A stretch of 64,000 nucleotides of DNA. Origin: Diplosphaera chodatii (lineage: Eukaryota > Chlorophyta > Trebouxiophyceae > Prasiolales > Stichococcaceae). Positions 24,274-36,000 of this stretch are shown here, piece by piece; within the stretch, counting starts at the first letter, position 1; each line of letters begins with the position of its first letter. The notes under the pieces were generated by a model. It was given only the letters and a program-made list of their open reading frames with translations. It was not told the origin of the DNA and ran no database searches. A program made the position numbers and the translations under genes. The stretch spans positions 1,364,001-1,428,000 of the forward strand of contig JAALGY010000039.1 of assembly GCA_032358165.1 (NCBI GenBank), written 5' to 3'.

Positions 24274-24696
24274 GCCGCACAAAACATCAGTCGATAGTCC
24301 GCAGAGCAGACTACGTCAGGTGGCTGCTATGTGAGGTTCCTGTTCTCATTCGTGGGCTCGTGACATTGACAGGTTGACATCGAGGACGCGCTGACAGCGA
24401 CAGCGCTTTGTGGCACTCGTCAGCTGCTCGAGCGCTGTACCGCGCATTCAAGATCCAACAGGCCGCAGCAATGCAAGATCTGCAACAGGCATTAGAGGCG
24501 TGCAGCGACGTTTATGTGCAGAACATGACGCAACATGGATTTCAGGGCCAGCTGTTACTGACAGCTGATTGGTTTGCGGCACTCGAGCACAGATGCCGAT
24601 TGCGTGACGAGCTTGGGGAGAAGCACCCGTTCAAACGCCAGACAAACTGCAGCGACATCTGATCCGTGGGCCACCTCTGATGGCCGACCGCCCGGC
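24274..24696. promoter_or_regulatory. Divergent promoter region of two glycosyltransferase genes
   Basis: 423 bp lies between the start codons of the GT15-like gene (minus) and the GT23-like gene (plus). A six-codon upstream reading frame (ATG at 24680, stop 24698-24700) ends overlapping the GT23-like ATG at 24697. Confidence 0.55.
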
Positions 24697-24700
24697 ATGA
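24680..24700 (+). other. Overlapping upstream open reading frame
   Basis: ATG GCC GAC CGC CCG GCA TGA encodes MADRPA. Its stop overlaps the predicted start ATG at 24697 (ATGA). If it is within the mRNA leader it could reduce initiation at the GT23-like start or couple to it by reinitiation. Confidence 0.5.
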
Positions 24701-27700
24701 CTGAGGAGGGATCGAGCACTCGCATAGGCGGTTTGACCGCCGGTGCTGCAGCCGCTGCTGCAGCGATCCTGGCTTTGGTCGCCTGGTCATACAGCGTGAG
24801 TCATGTTCCATCTGCCAGCGCGATCAGCTGTCAACAAACTCGTCTCAACGCAAATCTGGACGTGTGCAACCGCAGGGCGCGCACATACATGCGCTGAACC
24901 CCTGGGTGCTCAGCACAGAACTGGCGACCGCCGCCGCGGCCAGCGTCACAGCCACAGGATCTGCGTGCGCCAGACAGCTGGCGCAGCAGCACGGTGAGCG
25001 GCAGTTCCAGCAACCGCAGGCGCAGCAGGATGCAATGTCAGACCAGCAGCTGCAGCACCCGCACCATATCTATTCCTGGAAGCCGGCGGACCCCTACAGC
25101 TGCGACTTCTCAAAACTCAAAGGCGCTTGGACGGGCACCCTGTCCTCTGTGGCGACGTCAGGCGATGGCAGCGGCAAGGCTGGCAGCAGCGACGACGGCG
25201 GCGGCAGCAGCGCCAGCAGCGGCACCGGCGGAGCACTGTTTGGCACAGCGGCGGCGCAGGCAGCGATATGGGCGCACCAGCACCCCAAGAGCTGCAAACA
25301 CCAGCGCTTTCTGCTGACCACGCCACAGGTGCGGACGGCAAACAGCATGCACCGACCGAGGTCCACCAAGCTGCACCAGTACATGGCCTGTCCCCGCACA
25401 TTGTCACGGCGGCACTGCATGCCGTGGGGCCGCAGGCTGCTTGCGCACCTATGGCAGCCGGTGCTGCCGCTGAAACTGATGGTGTCACTCGTGTTGCAGA
25501 GGAGCGGCATCGGCTCACAGGTCCATGTGCTGGGCCTAGTGCTGGCAGTCGCAATGGATCTGGACCGCATTCTTCTGCTGGATACGGACGTGCACGATGC
25601 CCTCTTCACAGACGATGCCTACTGCGGTGAGCTTGATTTCACCAAGTCACTCTTATCGGCGAGGAATGTACCTGCGAGTCACAATTTCACAGACAAGGCG
25701 CAAGGGCTTTTGCAGCCTGATCTGCACGACAATCACTTGCAGCGCCTATGGAAGCCTGGGTAGAACCTGAAGTGTGCCAACGTCGTCACGTGAGCGAGTG
25801 AACATGCTCAGGGCAGGAGCGGCCCAATTTGGACGACTGCTACTTTCAGCGCCTCAGCAGCTGCACGCTGGCGGACACGGGGCTCACCGACGAGCAGCGG
25901 CGCAACGCAACGCTGCTGAACCTGCGGACGCCGCAGCACCAGCACAAGGCACGCTGCCACTTGGGTCCAGGGAGTTATGCTGCTGCTCCTTGAGCTCCTG
26001 TCCTGCCCCGACTGGAGACCGCATTTGGGCCAGCACAGCAGCGGCAGCGGTGGAGTGTCTTGGAAGCTTCAGGTTGGAGCCTGCATGGCTGCAGGTGCTG
26101 GTGGACATCAATGGAAAGAACTCCTGGAGGGGCGGCTCCAAGAAGCGCGTGCCGCAGATGTGCGTCGCCCGAACCCCGCTGTGTGCTGAGGGTTTAGGGG
26201 CTGTTGAGCACACCTGGTCAGCGGCAAACGCCTGTCCACACCGCAGCGACGCCGCACTCAGCGCAGCGCCTGTCAGGCCGCTGCTGAGCTGATTGCTGCG
26301 CTGCAGGTTTGTGCCCCTGCTTCAGGCGAGCCCCGTCCGCCAGAATGCCCGCCACTACTGGTGGTGAGCCCCCCTGTGCAGTCTGCTGCCCGAGCTGGTG
26401 GTATCCACGTGTGCTGCCATGCAGCAGAGTGAGCAGCAAGTGCAGCTAGGTGTGCAGGCCAGAGCACGGCAGGATGTGGGTGCAGTCCGCGGCTGATGCA
26501 GCTGTGCCAGCGATGAGGACTGGCCGCTCTCTCATTGCACAGCAGCTGACAAAGGACAGGCGACCCGACACCCTGGGCTCTGGTCTGCGCTGGCAGGCGG
26601 GCGCAGGCGGCGGCGTACCTGGTGCGCCCCAACGCGCGCACGCTGCAGGCGCTGGCAGAGCTGCGGCAGCAGACGCTGCAGGGGGGCCTGCCGAACGGCT
26701 TCGGCCGGTCCGTCTCGGTGCGGCCCTCGAGCCTTTTTCGACGGTCAAAGGTCCCGAGTGTGGGCTCATACCGACTGTCATGCTCATCTTCAACGAAGAT
26801 GACAGTGACTAGCAGCAGCAGGTAGCTCCTGCACCTTCGCCTTCAACACTCATGTAAACCCTCCCTTTAAACCCTCGCAGGTGCACATCCGCCATGGCGA
26901 CAAGTGGCGGGAAGCAAAGGAGACGCCAACCCTGACCTACTTCGACAGGGCACAGCAGCTGCAGGTGTCTGCGCTGAGCTCGACAGCCAACAGTCCCTGG
27001 CACACTCAGATGGCAGCGCGCATGCCGTGAGCACCTCTATGCGCAGTCAGCCTGCACGCCTCACGGACTTGCGTCAGTCGTTCGGGGAGCGGTTGATCTG
27101 GTTCGGATTTGCCATGCACACGGGTTGCTATCCAGGAGGAGGCGGCTGCGCAGCTGGACAGGCAGATCTTCCTCAGCACGGAGGACCCGGCAGCAGTGGC
27201 GTGGTTTGTAGCAAATGCCACAGGGTGGGATGTCGCCTACACTGACAGCGTCCGGAAGCCTGACCCCAGGTGAGCTGCGGCAATAGTCATTTGAAGAGCG
27301 CTCGTCACCAGTCGCATTCTGGCGGGTGTTGTACCGTATAGGCAGCTGTGCAGCTGCTGTTGTTGCGAGGCCTCCAAAGCCCTTGATCCTGGATGTGCAT
27401 CATGCAGTGCGGGCCCCACAGCATGACGTCATGGGATGCACATCAGCACCTGATGGGTTGTACTCCCTGCAGCTGCAACCGTCTGCACATGATGCGGTGC
27501 TGCTATCTCGATGAGCATGTCAGCGTCAGCACGCTCACGGAAGGAGTAAACAGTGCAGCCCACTTTCAAAACATCCAGCGAGACGCCATCTCCTGCCAAG
27601 CTCCTGATTGAAGTTCACGTGTGAGGCATCCGCTCGGTGCAGGAAGTCGACGCGGGCGTATGCGAGGGAGCGCGGCCCGGCGGCAGAGTACCTGGACAGC

Positions 27701-28062
27701 CTGCTCAACCTGGAGCTGGCGCTCGAGTGCGGCGCCTGGGTCGGCACCCTCACCAGCAACTGGTGCCGCCTGATCGACGAGCTGAGGTGGGGTCCCTGCG
27801 ACCCCTATTGTGGAATACCTCTTTCCCATCAAGTTTCAGTCGGCACGCTCACCAGCAAATGGTGCCGCGCGGTCAACGAGCTGAGGTTGGGGTGGCAGCT
27901 GGAACACAAGATGTATTTGAGGCCTGGCGGCTGAAGAGGTCCAGGCCGCGATGCAGCGTGTCGAGTTGCTGTGGGCGCAGGTCGACTATGCGGTGCAGGG
28001 CAGACGGCCAGTACCTGGATGCTGCGCAGAAGCATCCTCCACAGAACCTGGGTTGGCGGTGA
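24697..28062 (+). CDS. GT23/FUT8-like fucosyltransferase family protein
   Basis: Eleven exons give 500 residues in continuous frame: 24697-24795, 24876-25328, 25500-25626, 25812-25948, 26095-26159, 26307-26363, 26597-26717, 26881-26964, 27136-27269, 27643-27786, 27981-28062. One N-terminal hydrophobic segment (about 10-32) suggests a type II Golgi protein, followed by a Gln/Ser/Gly-rich stem. The catalytic part shows RSGIGSQVHVLGLVLAVAM, the place of the GT23 nucleotide-sugar region, then HYWWRAQAAAYLVRPN, VHIRHGDK (354-361, compare the family VHxRRxDK motif), IFLSTEDP and CGAWVGTLTSNWCRLIDEL, the usual order in alpha-1,6-fucosyltransferases. It may add fucose to N-glycans or a related acceptor. 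There is no visible SH3 domain. The intron after 25948 uses a GC donor. A near-copy of the penultimate exon end lies in the next intron. Confidence 0.68.
27740..27893. repeat. Duplicated exon end in the GT23-like gene
   Basis: 27740-27793 (end of exon 10 plus its donor) is repeated at 27839-27893 in the following intron with about seven differences. Conceptually GTLTSNWCRLIDELR becomes GTLTSKWCRAVNELR, still open and preceded by a TTTCAG acceptor-like sequence. The copy is out of phase for simple inclusion after exon 10. Confidence 0.85.
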
Positions 28063-28773
28063 CGCACACCCTCTGGAAGACGGCATGGTATCTGGCGCAA
28101 GCAGACCAGCAGTACTTTCAGCGCCTCTGAACATCTGTAGATATACCATAGCAGCAGACCAAATGTCAGCATCTGTAGTTGGCAGCGAAGCGTGTGGCCG
28201 TCCATTCAGCTAGCGTAGCGAAGGGGTGTACAGCATCGGTATATGGACATGACACTGAACTTGTGAAGAGCCTGCATTGCAGTACTGATACACAATTACA
28301 CTTCGTTCACCCTGACAGGCGTGCAACATGAGACAAACTATTGCGCACAAACTCGGACAGATGCTGTTCTCGCTCTCAGGCACACCGCTCTACTCTGGTG
28401 ACAACAATTGCAGCAAAAGTGCATGAAGTTTGCAAGGTTGATTAGCTGAACGGGCAGTGCCGTCCATTGTCATCTGTCGGCACCAGCTCGTGAAGTGGTG
28501 AGCAGGTATGCCTGCACTGATGAGCTTGCGCTCGCACAGCTGTGCGACTGCTTCGTCTGTACAGCTGGCGCAGCAAATGCCCACCCTTCAGTGAGCAGTG
28601 GCTGCTCTGGCGCAGGGCGGCCCCGCCAGTGGCGGCAGCTGCCTAGCACGATGGTATCGTCTGCTACGCATGTGCAGCAGCTGGGCTGCGCCGGCGCAGT
28701 TTGCCTGCTGCCAGCCTCGCCAGCTGAGGCGCTGGGGGTTGGCACCAGGCACTGCGCCCAGCCCAAGCGAGCT
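28063..28773. other. Spacer between convergent genes
   Basis: The 3' flanks of the GT23-like gene and the PDH E1-alpha gene meet here. Nothing recognisable was seen. Confidence 0.5.
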
Positions 28774-31700
28774 CTAGGACACAGCAGCCTCGCCGCTCCG
28801 GAAGCCGGGCATCTCATAGCGGTACTTGCCTGTGCAGGGATCGCGTGCCGCCGTCAGCAGACCGTTTGCAAGCTGCTTGCGGTGTGGAGCACTGCCCAGC
28901 ACCACCATGATGCACAGGTCTAGTCCACTTGCTACATTACACCCATGGCGCTGAGGCCAGAACCACTGCAGGGGCTCACCGCTGGGGTCCAGGCCAAAGC
29001 CCTTCGGGTCGGCGAACACATTCTCCAGCAGCTGGCCCTTCTCCTGCAGGGCCAAGCCAAACAAGCAGGCATTGAACAAATTCACACAGGAACTCACATT
29101 GTATGATGTATAACTATATCAACTATCATATGAACATGTCAGCCTATGGGCAACCCGTGTGCAGTTGGGGCATCAGATTTGCTGTAATTCAGGTTGTGCA
29201 GTGGGCCGTGCGTTGCTTGCCGTTGGGCAGAGTTCTGAGGGCTCACCGGCTTGGGGGACTCCTCTGCGAACTTCACGGAGTCGTCGACCTCTGCCATCAC
29301 CGCCGCCTCGATCTCCTTGACCTTCGAGTCGCTCAGCAGCCCCTGCTCCACCGCCCACGTCCGGAACATGGGGATGGGGTCCCGCGCCTGTAACAAGCAA
29401 AACCGCCATGTGTGAATGCCAAGGCAAACAGGGGCACCTGCTTGGTGCCAGAAGTGTGTGCCGAATCCGCATCCTCCAGCAGGCCATATCATAATTGATG
29501 CTCGAAACCCCGAGAGGCTGGTTACTGATAGTGTGAAACCGGGCCAAACCGCCTGCCCACATGTGTCTTTGGTTCTGGGAGACCATGGGAGACGCTCATC
29601 CAGCTGTGACAATAGTCAGACATCTGATCCGCCTGGCACAGTGTGTACATCGGATCCACTGGCGGCGCTGTACCCTCCGCCCATCCGCCCCTGCTCCTTC
29701 TCCTTCCTGGGCTGCAGCTCGTCAATGTGACGGATATGTTTGGTCCAGCCGGGATTGGGGTCCGGCTGGGCGGCGGCCCCCACCTGCCACTGCTCCTTCT
29801 CCTCCTTGGGCCGCAGCTCGTCGGGGTCAGGGACTCAAGGACTTGGGGTTAAATTGAAATCAGGGTTTGGCCGGGCGCGGGGCCCCACCTGCCACTTCTC
29901 CTTCTCCTCCTTGGGCCGCAGCTCGTCGGGGTCCGCCAGGCTGTGGCCGCGGAAGCGGTACGTCTGCGCCTCGATCAGCGTGGGGCCGTCGCCCCGCCGC
30001 GCCCGCGCGATCGCCTCCTCCGCCACCTCCCGCACCTGCGCCCAGCCGCCAGCACTTTATGAGTTCTGCCCGAAGTTGCATCTGGAAAATATCTGCGCCA
30101 TTGGCGCCGCTGCGCCCATGCTATCGAACCGAAAGCAACATCTGACACATCATCTCTCTGTGAGCTGTTCCTCAAAAATCCGGAGCTCCACCATGCAGGG
30201 GCGTGGTGCACCAACGTTCGCATGCCCACGCAGCTGAGCAGCACGCCCAGTATGTTGTAGGGTTTGACAGCCCGCAGATGACAGGGTCACTGTGCAGTTC
30301 AAGATAAGAAATAGTTATGGATCACCTTCCGCACGTCCATGCCGTCGACCAGCACGCCCGGCATGCCAAAGGCGGGGCCCTTCTTGTAGATGAAGGGCTC
30401 GGCGTCCTGCGCGTCGGACAGCCCCGTGGCGCGCGCGTGGCTCATGCCGATCGCCCACATGTTGTTCTCCACCACGAAGATGCACGGCAGCTTGTACAGG
30501 CTCGCCATGTTGAGGCACTCGTAGAACTGGCCTGCAGCGGCGGAGACGCAGGCGGCTGGGCAGCGCCTGCCAGCGACTGTCTGATGGTTCGCACAAAGGC
30601 GCTCATGACAGGCAGAGTGCCGACCCGCAGGACGGTACAAGGCCTGGCTGGCCACCAGGTCACGGCACACTCACCGTTGTTGGCGGTGCCGTCGCCAAAG
30701 AAGTTGACTGAGACCGAGTCGCCGTTCTCTGCATCGCCCAGCGCATCCTGTGCGCATGACAACCAGCTCACCAAGGTGTCACCATCTGGTGCCCCATCGC
30801 TGACGTCCTAGTACAAGAGATGATGAGGATGTTGGCAGTAAGATGTCATGGCAGGGGGTTGCAAAAGGTGGCGAGCAGGGGCGCACCCTGATGTACTTGC
30901 TGCGGAAGGCTGCGCCCAGGCCGACTGGGATGCCCTCGCCGATGAATGCGAAGCCGCCCAGCTGCAGCAGCAGGTGTGCAAACATCAAGCCTCAGCAGAC
31001 ACAGCTGCACAGGCGCTGCATTGCCACAATATAGCAGCCATCACTGCCCGCCGAACCTGGCTCAGCGGGTCTGTTCAAGCCACGCTGTGTTTCCACTCGC
31101 TAGACGCTCACGCACCAGGCCCCATTCCGAGGAGAACATGTGCATGGAGCCGCCCTGGCCGCGGCAGATGCCGGTCTTCTTGCCAAATAGCTCCGCCATG
31201 ACGCCGCGCGCCGGCTGCAGGGACGGTGCAGCTGGAGTCACAACATGCTCAGCACAGAGCGTGCTGGTAGACCCAAGGCAGAGCAGGGACAGGAAGACTT
31301 GGGCCGCCACAGCTAGCAGCAGCATGCAGCGCAGAAGGCTGGGATGGCCGATGTGGTCGAGCATTGCATCTGCACAAACCAGCACAAAAACGCACCACGC
31401 CCTTTGACAGCGCGTGCACATGGTCCCTGTACGTCGAGCAGATGTAGTCGCTCTTGCGCAAGCACCTGATGATGCCCGTGGACACTGCCTCCTGCCCGCT
31501 GTACAAATGCACAAACCCTGCGCAATGAAGCCGTCAGGTTGCGTACGCAGTTCAGCCACTTAGTGCTGCCAGCAGCGGATGGCTCTGTATACTCGGAGTC
31601 GTGCGGAATTAAGTGTGCACTGGTGCACACGCTGCTTCACGTGCATGCAACACATGTTTAATGTGCATGGTTGTTCGCCGCTGTATCTGAGGTCATCTCG

Positions 31701-32177
31701 CGCGCAGCACACTCACCAAACATCTTGCCGCGATAGTACATCTGCGCACACATCTCCTCAAACTCCCGGCCGAGGTACATGTCCCTGCGGCAGGTGCAAG
31801 CAAGGGTATGTGCCTCCTGTTCAGATCGCCCGAGGCGATCTGTACCAAGTGCACGCACATCATCTGGACTTCCCAGCCTTCCTGCATGCACGAACAGCAT
31901 GTATTCACCTGTACAGGTCCTCTGCGACCTCTGGCGTCAGGCCCCCGGTACCCTGCTTGGCCTTCGTCTTTTCTATTGCAGGGGCTTTGGCTGCTGCCAC
32001 TGCACAGGCTGAGGCGCGCAGCGCTGTGCGGCTGGCCACGAGGCGCTGCCGTAGGCTCTGAAGCTGTGCTGCATGCTGCCGGCGGGCGCCGTGTGGCAGC
32101 GGGCTGAGATTGTTGCAGTGCGCATCCCTGCATGTTCTGGCCATGCCCGGCGCGGCCTGCCCAAAAGCCGTCGCCAT
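28774..32177 (-). CDS. PDHA: Pyruvate dehydrogenase E1 component, alpha subunit, plastid type
   Basis: Twelve exons give 451 residues with perfect phase: 32177-31909, 31784-31717, 31517-31396, 31214-31116, 30961-30887, 30807-30772, 30747-30675, 30531-30326, 30035-29889, 29387-29247, 29043-28980, 28829-28774. Residues 1 to about 65 are rich in Arg, Ala, Ser and His and low in acid, as expected of a chloroplast transit peptide. The mature part has [46 protein letters not shown], the thiamine-diphosphate motif starting GDGT (241) and ending [23 protein letters not shown] and [15 protein letters not shown]. With E1-beta it decarboxylates pyruvate to make acetyl-CoA for plastid fatty-acid synthesis. 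The residues match the plastid rather than the mitochondrial class. Partial copies of the exon 9 end lie in the intron after it. Confidence 0.95.
29688..29933. repeat. Triplicated exon 9 end in PDH E1-alpha
   Basis: The 3' end of exon 9 with its donor (29881-29933) recurs in the following intron as a close copy (29776-29828, two or three differences) and a weaker one (29688-29725). The close copy still reads [15 protein letters not shown] followed by a GTGGGG donor on the minus strand. Confidence 0.88.
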
Positions 32178-33016
32178 GGCTGCAGGGCAATCACCCTCTG
32201 GCTTGTTCCAGCTGCAGCAGCACCTGTGACGGCGTCCGGATCCAGGCAGGCGCGTCACAGTTGGAGCCTGGGCGGTCTGCACCGCACTGAATTTTGATGG
32301 CCATCGCCTAGCCCACGCCAAGTACTGCAGAGGGCCGGTGCTTAGGGCTTTGCACGGTGCTGGCTGGAGGATACGTAGCATGGGTGCAACTGCACTTATG
32401 CAGCGTTCCTGCACATAGAGCATGTTTGTATCATCGCAGTACATCTCTAAGAGCAGTGTGGATCGTGGACAGCAGCGATATTCAGGAAGTTGAGGCCGAT
32501 TTTGGGTAGCAACTGCACCCGCAGCACCTCGGTAACGCCAATTTGAGCCACATGGGCGTGCTTGTCAGGCCCTCGTAAACGTGCAAGTACACTGCATGGG
32601 CGTTGAGAGTGTGAGTTTGTAGCGACGCTGCAAGAGGCACCGAATACATCGTGACCAGCCAAGGCTTGCTGGGAGAGGTATGACACCTATAAGAAATGTG
32701 AGCGCAATGTCAGTGCATGAGAGGGGCACTGCTGATGCAGACCATATTGATACAAACGCTGTCGAGACAAGGCGGATGTTTTGCTGCGGCGTGCTGCACT
32801 GCGTCAGACTCACATGCATGCTCCTCATGGCGTCGAACCGCGACAGGAATGTGAACTCAGGTGTCACAGTGTTGGAAGTTTCGCTGGACATAATAGCTTG
32901 GAGTCAAATGATGAGCTGGCTGCGCTGCTGGTGCAGGTGGGCAGCCACAGCCGCGCCGCTGATAGGCAGCTGGAGTAGAGGAGGTGCTGCTCGAGTGGAG
33001 GTGCACAGGCGTCATC
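32178..33016. promoter_or_regulatory. Divergent intergenic region, PDHA / UBE2O-like
   Basis: About 840 bp separates the start codons of the plastid PDH E1-alpha gene (minus) and the UBE2O-like gene (plus). No defined promoter motif was identified. Confidence 0.5.
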
Positions 33017-36000
33017 ATGGGCGTGCCGCCGAACGTGCACCTGCACCAGGCCGCGCTGGCGGCGCAGTCGCCCGGCGCGGCAATGGCCCCGGTGCCAGAT
33101 CCGCCGCCGGCCGTCCGGGCCATGGACGTGGTGTGGTCGCTAGACAACCCGGAAGACCGGGGTGAGCGTTGTACAGCCTGAGCACAGCATGGACAGCCAC
33201 TAATGTCATTACGATCAAACGCTGCTGAGCTGGGAGCACTTGGAGCAGCATGGTGGAGGGGGTTGGACGCTGCCGATGGGCTTGCTCCCACCATCAGTGC
33301 ACGGCACATGAAGCCAGTACAAGCACAAGCTGGCCCGCTTGTATCACAAAAGGCTACTCACTTAGCATGCTTTGACGCTGCTGCAGAGACCGCACTGCGC
33401 CTCGTCTTGTTCATGCGATGGCAGGCTTCACCTGTCATGCGGCACACATTGCCATCGGTCGAACGATGCCATGTCGAACCGGCTGCGCTGCTGCTGCAGG
33501 CCTGGTGTGGCGCGTGGCGGGCGAGACCGACTCAGAGGCCGACGACTCGGAGTATGAGGACGAGGAGGACTACATCCCTCCCGGCCATGCCAGAGTCACC
33601 TGGTGGGCTGCTGGGCCCAAGTGCATGGCACAGGCAGGACGCCCTGCAGCGTGACACATTGTTGGGGTTGCACACAAGCTGCGGGGTGGTCCACAGCTGC
33701 GGGACCCAGTTTGCAGGGTGGAGACCATCCTGTGCCGCTGTCAGCTGCGTCGCCAGCCAGGCCCTCGTGTGCTGTGCTGTATGTCGGCTGCGAGCTGCAA
33801 TCTAAAGCTCGAAGTCCGTGCAAACCCTGCAGGCTGGGGGCCACCGCTGAGCAGCATGCGGAGGTGCGGCGGCTGCGGGTGGCGGACCGCGCGCTGGTGT
33901 CCGGCGCCATCGTGGCGCGCGCCAGCGACCCCCTGGGCCAGGTGAGGGTTGGCTGTGCGGTGTGGCGTGTGCCTTCACGCCGTGTACGTCGAAGGGCATG
34001 ACCGTTGACGTGGCCAGATGGCAGTCCAGCTGTGTGTGAGCTGAAAACTGTCATCAGCGCCGAGCTCACTTCCTTCTGCCATGCTGCATGCTAGCCATAC
34101 AAGTGCTCACTGTAGTGTGCCGACTTGCAGACTGGCCAGGTGACGGCGGTGCAGGTGGCGGTGGACGTCAGGGAAGAGGGTGGCGCAATGCACTACGGGG
34201 TGCCATCCACCCGGCTGGCGCGGGTGCGGCAGCAGCTTTGTGATTGCACTGCATATCAGGGGATCCCCTGAATGCAGCTGTCAAGAATGCGCCTGCTATG
34301 CAAGAGCTTCCTGTTGCAGTTGAGGACTGTGCCACTTGCAAGCCATGCGGTCTTTGCTGCGGCTGCCTTTCCTGCCAGAAGCAGGTCAGCTTGACAGCGC
34401 TGCAGTTTGGGTCTGACAAACCCACACCTTGTGTTGATCATGCTGACATCACATGCTCATCTGGCGTTGCTCCATTTCTGCATTCTGCAGGTGCACCCTT
34501 TTGCGCCGGGGCACTTTGTGGTGGGTGGCGCCTGGGTCGGCCGGATTGACGCCATTGAGCACAACCTGATCATTGCCTTCGACAACGGCATGGTCGTGAG
34601 GGTGCGGTCGTTGAGGTTGCCACGTCTCTGCTCGCCACATCTCTCCAGCGGTGTGTTGGTTGTTCACATCAGGACTAACATCCGGCTGGCGTAGACACTG
34701 GATTTGTTTCATCATCCCAGATGGAGACGCAGGCGCTATGCACCACTGCAGCTGCATTGCCGACTTGCAAACATCCAACGTGGAGCTGCTGCCACTAAAG
34801 GGTGGGCTTGCTGTGTGTGCAGCTTGTGGGTGAGGCGGCGGACGATGACCTGGCGATCTGGCCGACCGACTCCCGGGATCTGAAATTCCTGGACGATGAC
34901 CACTACCACCTGTACCTAGGTGCGTCATTTGAAGTTGAAACTGCTGCTGGCTGGGGCGCCTTGAAGACTTCGCTGACCTGCGGCGGCCTGCAGTGCATGC
35001 AGACAATGGCAACATTGGCGCATGCACTCGTCAACAACAGGCAATCCTGCTGACGCTGATGCAGCGGCCTGACGTACCTGCACATCACCCCATGCATGAC
35101 CGACCTGGTCCTGAACAGTCCTTTCGAAGCGGTGCTGCATGTTTGCTGCCACTGCTGTGCAACATGGTCTAAAGCGGCACCACGTGCCAGTCCTGGACAA
35201 TGAACGCGGTGCCCTATCTACAGGCGCACACATGTGAATGTTTGCAACGACACGCTCGCTGCGGCTGCAGGCCAGCGGGTGTGCGTCGCGGGCAGCCGCT
35301 CCTTCGAGCGGAGCCCCGACGTGGAAGTGCTGGCGCCCCCCGGCGGCGGCCCCACCCGGGAGCCGACCCCCCTGGAGCGGGCGGCCATGGCGGCCGGCGG
35401 CCGCCTGGAGCTCGCGCCCGGCGAGCTGCTGGGCACCATCATCGACCTGCAGCCCAGCGGCATTGGCGTCCTGTGGTCCACCGCCGCCCACTCGGACGTG
35501 GTAGACGGTGAGACCCCTGCAAACATGTTGGTCGAGTCGAGAATTGGTTCAGTTGCTTGTTGCACGGCAGGTTGTACTGCATCGCTGCAAAGCAGCAGAT
35601 GCCTTGGTGAGGTCTCGTTGAGTGCTCCCTGAAATCGTTGACAATAACTCAATCCAATGCAACAGGCTGTACATGCTCACAGCACAACTCTTTTCTCATG
35701 TCGCCCCGCTCCCAAAGCACAAACGCTGTCCGCGCAGAGGAGGTGCTGGAGCCGCCGGACTTTGTGTCGCCGGCGCTGCTGCGGCCGCTGCCCAGCCAGC
35801 TGGGCACCGCGTGGCACCTGGGCGACCGCGCCCTGCTGCTGCCGGCGGGCGCGCCGCCCTACCCGCAGCTGGCAGCTGCATGGCCCGACACCTCAGGTGG
35901 GGTCCCAAACTTCTGGCCGCCGCCGTCAAAAAGCGATGGGACTATGTGGGTGCTGCCGGGCGGGGTGCTGCCACGCTTGTGGCAGCCCTGAGGCTCCGTG

